Shown here piece by piece: positions 58,462-64,000 of a stretch of DNA of 64,000 nucleotides (position 1 is its first letter; each line of letters opens with the position of its first letter). Source of the DNA: Platynereis dumerilii (taxonomy: Eukaryota > Annelida > Polychaeta > Phyllodocida > Nereididae). Under the pieces are notes generated by a model. It made no database searches and was not told the DNA's origin. It saw only the letters and a list, made by a program, of their open reading frames with translations. Location of the stretch: contig JAPTHN010000038.1 in assembly GCA_026936325.1 (NCBI GenBank), positions 558,001-622,000 on the forward strand, given 5' to 3'. A program made the translations under genes and the position numbers.

Positions 58462-59275
58462 CAGTCCTTGTCATATTTACGTGGAATCTCAAGTTTTTTT
58501 TCTGTGCTGTTGAACTGTGATGTCAGAGATGACTCTATTCTAGCATTGCAATATATGTAAATTAACTACAAGCTGTGATGTCATTTCAAACTGGGTCAGA
58601 TTCCCCAGCTTCTAACCAATGCGAATCCACCAAACTGAGCATCACAGTTTCAACTCAGTGTCAGAGTTAAAATTGGGTCTGGGAAAACCCATGCAAGTTT
58701 GACATCACAGCCTCTCAGCCAATGGGCAGCCAGAACAAATATACATAACATAAGCCGTGTTTACAAACAAATTGTCAATCCTTCTGTTTATACCAACTTC
58801 CATCAAAGTTTAAAGTTGTACGTTAGCAAGTTTGTAGATTTATCAAACAACTCTGTGGGGATTATAACAGTTGTCTACTGTGAATGCTCATAAAGCTGCC
58901 TTTTGGTAGGATTAGACTGGTGATTGCGTTGATAAATCATTGGGATAAAAAATGTAAGGCTTCCTTCAATATATCAATGTTTGAACTGTGATGCGTAGTT
59001 TACGGTCAGCCCATTGGCTATCAAGCTGTGATGACGTAGTTGTAGGGGCTATCCCTGATAAAACTCTTACTCTGACACTGTGTTGAAACTGTGACGCTCA
59101 GTTCAGGAGGATCAACATTGGCTAGAAGCTGGGGGATCTGACCAAGTTTGAAATGACATCACAGCTTGTAGTTAATTTACATATATTGCAATGCTAGAAG
59201 AGAGTTATCTCTGACATCACAGTTCAAAAGCATAGAAAAAAAACTTGAGATTCCGCGTAAGTATGACAAGGACTA
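58462..59275. mobile_element. 0.8-kb foldback MITE with ~270-bp inverted repeats
   Basis: The left arm 58462-58732 (CAGTCCTTGTCATATTTACG, GGAATCTCAAG, CTGTGATGTCAGAGATGACT) is mirrored at 59004-59275, and TA lies at both outer edges. The loop is about 270 bp. The arms repeat CAGTTTCAACTCAGTGTCAGA and TTTGACATCACAGC-like phrases. It is non-coding. Confidence 0.85.
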
Positions 59276-59279
59276 TAAC

Positions 59280-59470
59280 GTTTCCAGGAAGGATTACGGT
59301 AGAGTTTTGTTTGCTGTAAAATCTGCAGCAGCTTGCCGTAATATGAAGCTTACAGTAGCTTACTGTAACATTTACAGTAAGGCTTACAGTAGAGTTTTGT
59401 TTACTGAAGCTTCTGCATTAACTTACTGTATTAGAGTTGTAGCCTACAACAACTTACCATAGTTTCTACA
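59280..59470. repeat. ACAGTA/TTACTGTA-rich repeat zone
   Basis: Many copies of TTACAGTAGCTTACTGTAA-like phrases in both orientations; similar text lies left of the foldback at 58390-58460. The foldback seems to have inserted into this zone. Confidence 0.65.
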
Positions 59471-59473
59471 GTA

Positions 59474-60379
59474 GGGGAGACCGGGGTAAGTTGTGCCATT
59501 TTTTGTTGAGAGGAGATTTCCAAAAAAAACTAAGTTTAATCATGTAATCTGAAAATTGGATGTCAAGATATCATACCTCCGCCAGAATCGAGCCAAGTTT
59601 CAGGGCAACTTGACCATTGGGATGATCATGGCAGGCATTTGAAAAAAGTAGGTCAAGTTGTGCCGCTTGTCGGGGAAAGTTGTTCCGCTTAGTTTATTGT
59701 AAGAAAACCTTCACCTGTTCCTCCTGATAGATCATTTGTATCATGTGTTTAGCATGTGACTGATATGTGAAGTGAAACTTATTTAAAATTTATCGGCCAT
59801 TTTACACAAAAATTCAAAATTCTGCAAAAACTAAAATTATTTGATGTTTACAGGGTGGTATAACACTTTTAACACATGTTCTTCTCAGTGTAAGTTACTT
59901 CCCAACATGTTTAGGCTTTCTGTAAAGTCACGGCCAAAATAGATGAATAAAAAATAAATCATATGTTTAACCATAGGCACCACTCACCCCGATCGAAACG
60001 GCACAACTTACCCCAAACTGATTGTCTTGAGAAAACCGGTTGTCAACAATATACCATCAATGGAAGATTTAATCTCGGAACACAAGTGTCTAGATATACC
60101 TCCTAAGTTGATCCTACCATAGGGATATCATCCTATTACAAACATGAAATGACCAAGAAACAAGAGTGTCAGTTTTCGTCACTTCTAGTTTTCAACAACA
60201 AAATTGTATTTGTGAGTGTAGCTTTTCATAGCATTATATTTGGCAGTTTTTTTCTTGGTGCATAATGATGTTGACGTGTGTATACATGGGTGGCATTGCC
60301 TTCTTTACCCAGTTCTTCATTTCACCGCAACAGTGGGTGGCACAACTTACCCCGCATCACAACTTACCCTGGTCTCCCC
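59474..60379. mobile_element. TA-flanked GGGGAGACC element, 906 bp, complete
   Basis: TA|GGGGAGACCGGGGTAAGTTG left; the reverse complement of the right end is TA|GGGGAGACCAGGGTAAGTTG. Extra copies of AAGTTGTGCC or its complement sit at about 59650, 59680, 60000 and 60340. No coding frame. It is the most complete member of the group at 21373, 25696, 30050 and 57391. Confidence 0.82.
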
Positions 60380-60488
60380 TAATTCACTGTACAAACTACA
60401 GCAACTTGTTACAGTGTGGTGTTGTTTGATTTCGAAAGGAATATTTGAGAATGTCACTCAAAACTCCAGTCCCCCACTTGAACCCTGA

Positions 60489-60542
60489 CATCAGGGCAAT
60501 CCTGACCAAAATAAGGGCAGATTCACTGTCCTGGTCATATCC
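60489..60542 (+). repeat. Dispersed repeat, copy 2
   Basis: Matches 51186-51262 (GGGCAATCCTGACC, AGGGCAGATTCACTGTCCTG). Confidence 0.6.
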
Positions 60543-61149
60543 GTGAGAAGAACATAGGCCTTACCCACTCTAAGACACATCATTTGTTAAAATATGTGAT
60601 GTAATTATCAATACTCAGAATCTTAACAGATAGTTTTCCTTATAAACAGTAAATCAAATTATTCGTTAATATGTCATGTTTCTCAGTTTTTCAAGTAATG
60701 GTTATAGTCCATCATTGCTTATTAAGGGTAGGTAAGCATGCATCTGCTGCCACACATTACACTTCATATTTTGGGAATGATTTCATAAAAGTTTTGAAGT
60801 GGATAATTTATATGTTGGAGTAAGGAAAGTATATGTTATGATGATATCTTCAGTCATTTCATTGGTAACCTCAAGCTTTATTCAGAAGATAAGGATCTAA
60901 AAGTTTTGATGGCTATAGTTTAAAACTTTTCCAATGGTCACTAGTTTGTGTCAGAACTTCAAATCGCCATAATATTAGTTTTAGTGATATGACAATGGCA
61001 AATATATACACTGGATTAACCTGTGTACAACCGATTGAACTAAACCTGGCCCCCTGGAACTGTAGACTTTTATGGTAGAAAAGGTGAAATTGCAATATTT
61101 TTTAGTTAATTTCGATTCGTAATTCCAACCTTGCTTGGCGTTTTCAGGA

Positions 61150-61552
61150 TCCGCGCTTAGTGCTGTGTCTGAATCCGCGACTGCTCATTGCAGCATCCTC
61201 ACACAAACTGCAGCAATGAAGTTGTCCCGCTTTGGTAAAAGTAATAACCCAAGGTTAATGGAACTGCAGCTTTTTATCACTACTCAGCATATGACCAACT
61301 GCAAACAGAATGCAAAGGTGGTGATGGCTAGGGATGACCAGTGTCCTAAAAGCCCCAAAAGCCCTGGAGGGCAACAAAACTGAATTAACAGTGCAAGGTC
61401 TAAGTGCACATAGCTCTGAGCGGAGAGCTGATGCAAACATATATGTCTCCTTGGTCTCCAAACATGGTCAATGCACTTACTGCAAACTGCATATTCATGC
61501 ACACTCAAAACGGGCGAAGTGCATGTGCAAACTGAAGTATTCTAAAAGCTAA
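61150..61552 (+). pseudogene. Orphan coding-like segment, unassigned
   Basis: A TTTTCAG acceptor-like site precedes an open stretch (SALSAVSESATAHCSILTQT) at 61150-61234. In another frame 61382-61552 reads VSLVSKHGQCTYCKLHIHAH and KCMCKLKYSKS then stop. The Cys pattern C-x2-C-x12-C-x-C resembles the Cys-rich tails of some transposases, but no catalytic region is present. It could also be chance. No product is claimed. Confidence 0.2.
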
Positions 61553-62456
61553 ATGTTACATAACTTGATTATGAGATGTAAATAATGGAACTTCTGAGAA
61601 ACAAACAACTGCTGTGTGTGTGTATGTATGTACACATTTTCCTTGTATTTTCTACGCTTTTTAGACCGGCCTCACTTTTTCTTCACAAACTGTATTTATG
61701 CAGATTGTTTTGGTGTCCTAAAATATTTTGCCAATTATCATATTGCAGGTGGACTAGAAGGTCACCATTAAAACCTTTGATGTTGACTTCATTTTGATTT
61801 ATTTGTACATAAGGTTTAATCGGGCATCCATTGGTATCAACACCGATATCATATATTTATGGCAGTGCGTATATTAATCATCTCCATTGGATCGCATGGG
61901 ATTTTATCAATTTCAATGTTGATTGCTGAGTATTCCGTATTTTTGAGCAAGGATATACCATAGAAATACAACAACAAACATATTTCCATAATAACGCTTA
62001 CAATGGCCTATACCGGTAACTATTTTACTATCAACCAATTCATTAGAGATAACTGTTTTCTCATGATTAAGAAGAAAAAGATCTAACGTAAGCTTTTCAG
62101 ATAGTTCAAATAGGTAAAATAAAATAAATTATAATGTGAAGAATAGATATATTTGGCACAGGGAATGAAAATCATACTTTCGTACTGCAATGCATCCCCA
62201 GTTATTGGGTCAGCTGGGCAGTGCTTACAGTAAATACTGACCTTGATATGATTTATGCGCTATTATGAGGTTATCAATCTTTGTACTGGCAATTGCTATG
62301 ATGACTCAAAGTCAATCCTTCTAATGAGAGCAAAACGAAAATCCCACATGCCATTGAATTAGCTGTCACTGGAGAGCTATAACTGTCCAATTATAGACAA
62401 CTAACTGCATCCCGACCAGATTTGATAGTATATAAATGTACACAAAACTAAGCTTA

Positions 62457-63333
62457 GAGCAGGTCGGGGCAAGAAGATCAGGTTAGGTGAGAGGCCCCCC
62501 CAGGGTTAAATCTAAACTAACATTTTTGGTGCGTATTCTTGTTTATAGGATTGAAGCCAGAGGCATTTTAGGTGAGGTCACAAATTTTCAGGGCAAACAG
62601 CACCAAACCATAGTAGAAAATAAAGAAACAAAAAATATGCATTGTTTTTGTAATTCTGAGTAATTCTTTGAAAGGGGTTGTAGGAAATAATAAATATTTA
62701 AAAGTATAATGGATATCTGCATTGCTTCACGTTATGACCATCTATAAATATGTTTTTTGCATTTTAGTTCAAAATACAGCGGTCAAATGAAAATATGTGT
62801 GTTTGGGGTGAGAGGTCCCTCAGTGGTATGGGGCATGAGGCCCCCTTCACTGGGGCCTCGAAGTTACTCCAGGAACCACTTAATAATGTGTACTTTACCT
62901 TAAATCTTGATAGAATAGCTAATTAAAATAGAAAAAAATTTGGCCAAAATTGAAAAAGGGCAAAAAATGTTAAAAAGTTAAAGTATGAACAGACAACTTC
63001 AGAAATTCAGAAAAAGTATATAGAATGCTTTAAAAATGATAGAAGAACCAAGAGAAATAACTTTCAAGCTGAATGTGCTCGCAAAAAAAATTGCCATGTA
63101 GGATTATAATAGGGGGTCTTCTTGCTCGATGGATTAGGTAAGAAGGCCGTTTGCATTTTTTTTACAAAAATGGCTGTAACTCCTTTATCAATATTGGTAG
63201 ACATTTGTTTCACTAGTTATAAGTTGAGTCAAGTGATCCCTTCCTGACAGCATAAGCATTCAAATAATCGACCATAAAAAGTAGGTCAAATCACACCTCG
63301 AAGTTCAGGGGAGCTGCATGCCCCGCGCTACTC
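62457..63333. mobile_element. TA-flanked non-autonomous DNA transposon, copy 2
   Basis: TA|GAGCAGGTCGGGGCA left; the reverse complement of the right end is TA|GAGTAGCGCGGGGCA. It is 877 bp, same orientation and same structure as 927-1819. TATATAAATG lies just left of it (62431-62440), so it may have landed by an AT-rich or promoter-like site. Confidence 0.83.
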
Positions 63334-64000
63334 TACCAAGTTCAGAGTTGCTGGCCTGGGGTTTGGCGAAGTGGCAGAACAGTAACTGTTGTCACCTCTG
63401 TTACTTCGTACATGTATACCATTGTAACAGAGTTGACATGTAACAGAATTTACAAATTTTACAATATAGGCACATACAAAGGTAAACTACAGAGTTGACG
63501 GTGAATAAATTAACAAATCACATTTTTCCAATTTTCAACAGATCAAAACGTGTTGCTGGAATGCGAAGAAAGGTATACAGAAGGTTAGAGATTTATAATT
63601 GCTGGGAACTGAATTCAGAGACTCCTCTTCACTCTTGTCCCTTTATCAGAGAATCAACCATTTGAGAAATTTTAGATCAAAAAATTTAAGCAAGGTATAA
63701 ACATTATGCCTCCAATGTACATGCCGAATCCTATACTTGCCTGTGTATACAATTGCATGATGAGCTTGATACAAAGCCGCAAGCCAACCTAACAGCAAGG
63801 GAACACAGTAATTGAACACGGAAAAAAGACACAGAGAACTCAAACACAGAGACAAAGCAGAGAACACAGAAATCAGAGAAGAGCCTCGTCAGAACACGAC
63901 ACATCCATTGTAGTAGCGTGACACGTCCACTGAAGTTGCAAGAGAGTCATATTGGCAGAGTCTCATTTCCACTTGTGAACTCTTCCTCCGTAGTGTGATT

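Noticed and set aside
62265-62320. Signal-peptide-like start MRLSIFVLAIAMMTQSQS on the plus strand
   Set aside because: Stops after 19 residues and there is no good donor site; the nearby TATATAAATG is downstream of it, not upstream.

Overview
This is an AT-rich eukaryotic (animal) window. Canonical GT-AG introns, symmetric phase-1 exons carrying fibronectin type II (FN2) modules, a tRNA-derived SINE, CR1/L2/Jockey-like LINEs and many small TIR elements suggest a marine invertebrate, possibly a deuterostome such as an echinoderm or hemichordate. The species cannot be fixed from this sequence alone. No bacterial operon, CRISPR array or rRNA is present.

Host genes. (1) A minus-strand gene enters from the left edge. 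It has a TATA box (7011-7020), a signal-peptide exon (6839-6906), a Cys-rich exon (2205-2378) and a third exon (219-280) whose product looks like the end of an EMI-type domain. All three exons join in frame, and the gene continues beyond base 1. (2) A complete plus-strand gene at 35845-54709 has six coding exons and encodes a 382-residue secreted protein: a signal peptide plus six FN2 domains, one per exon, with all introns in phase 1. Its 9.7-kb fourth intron is crowded with mobile elements. No other host gene could be supported; most other open frames are transposon debris or chance.

Mobile elements dominate the rest. From left to right: two same-strand copies of one ~0.9-kb TA-flanked element near the two window ends (927-1819, 62457-63333); a 5.0-kb hAT-type element (9577-14592) with a perfect 8-bp target duplication, itself hit by LINEs and holding a promoter-like motif cluster; LINE 3' ends, each with its own short tandem tail; a series of TA-flanked elements with GGGGAGA-type ends (21373, 25696, 30050, 57391, 59474); a Tc1/mariner-like MITE family (23000, 33875, 40947), one copy split by a LINE; another such family (28308, 37782), one copy split by a SINE with a perfect 13-bp duplication; nested hAT-type MITEs (42136-42540); and a 5.7-kb element with ~0.7-kb inverted repeats around a GC-rich, T-poor core of unknown nature (42760-48431). 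A further ~0.8-kb foldback element lies at 58462-59275.

The layering gives relative ages: MITE before LINE at 23-24.5 kb, MITE before SINE at 28.3-29 kb, hAT before LINE at 9.6-14.6 kb, and outer before inner hAT MITE at 42.1-42.5 kb. Nothing recognisable as a retrovirus-like, Polinton-like or toxin gene was seen.
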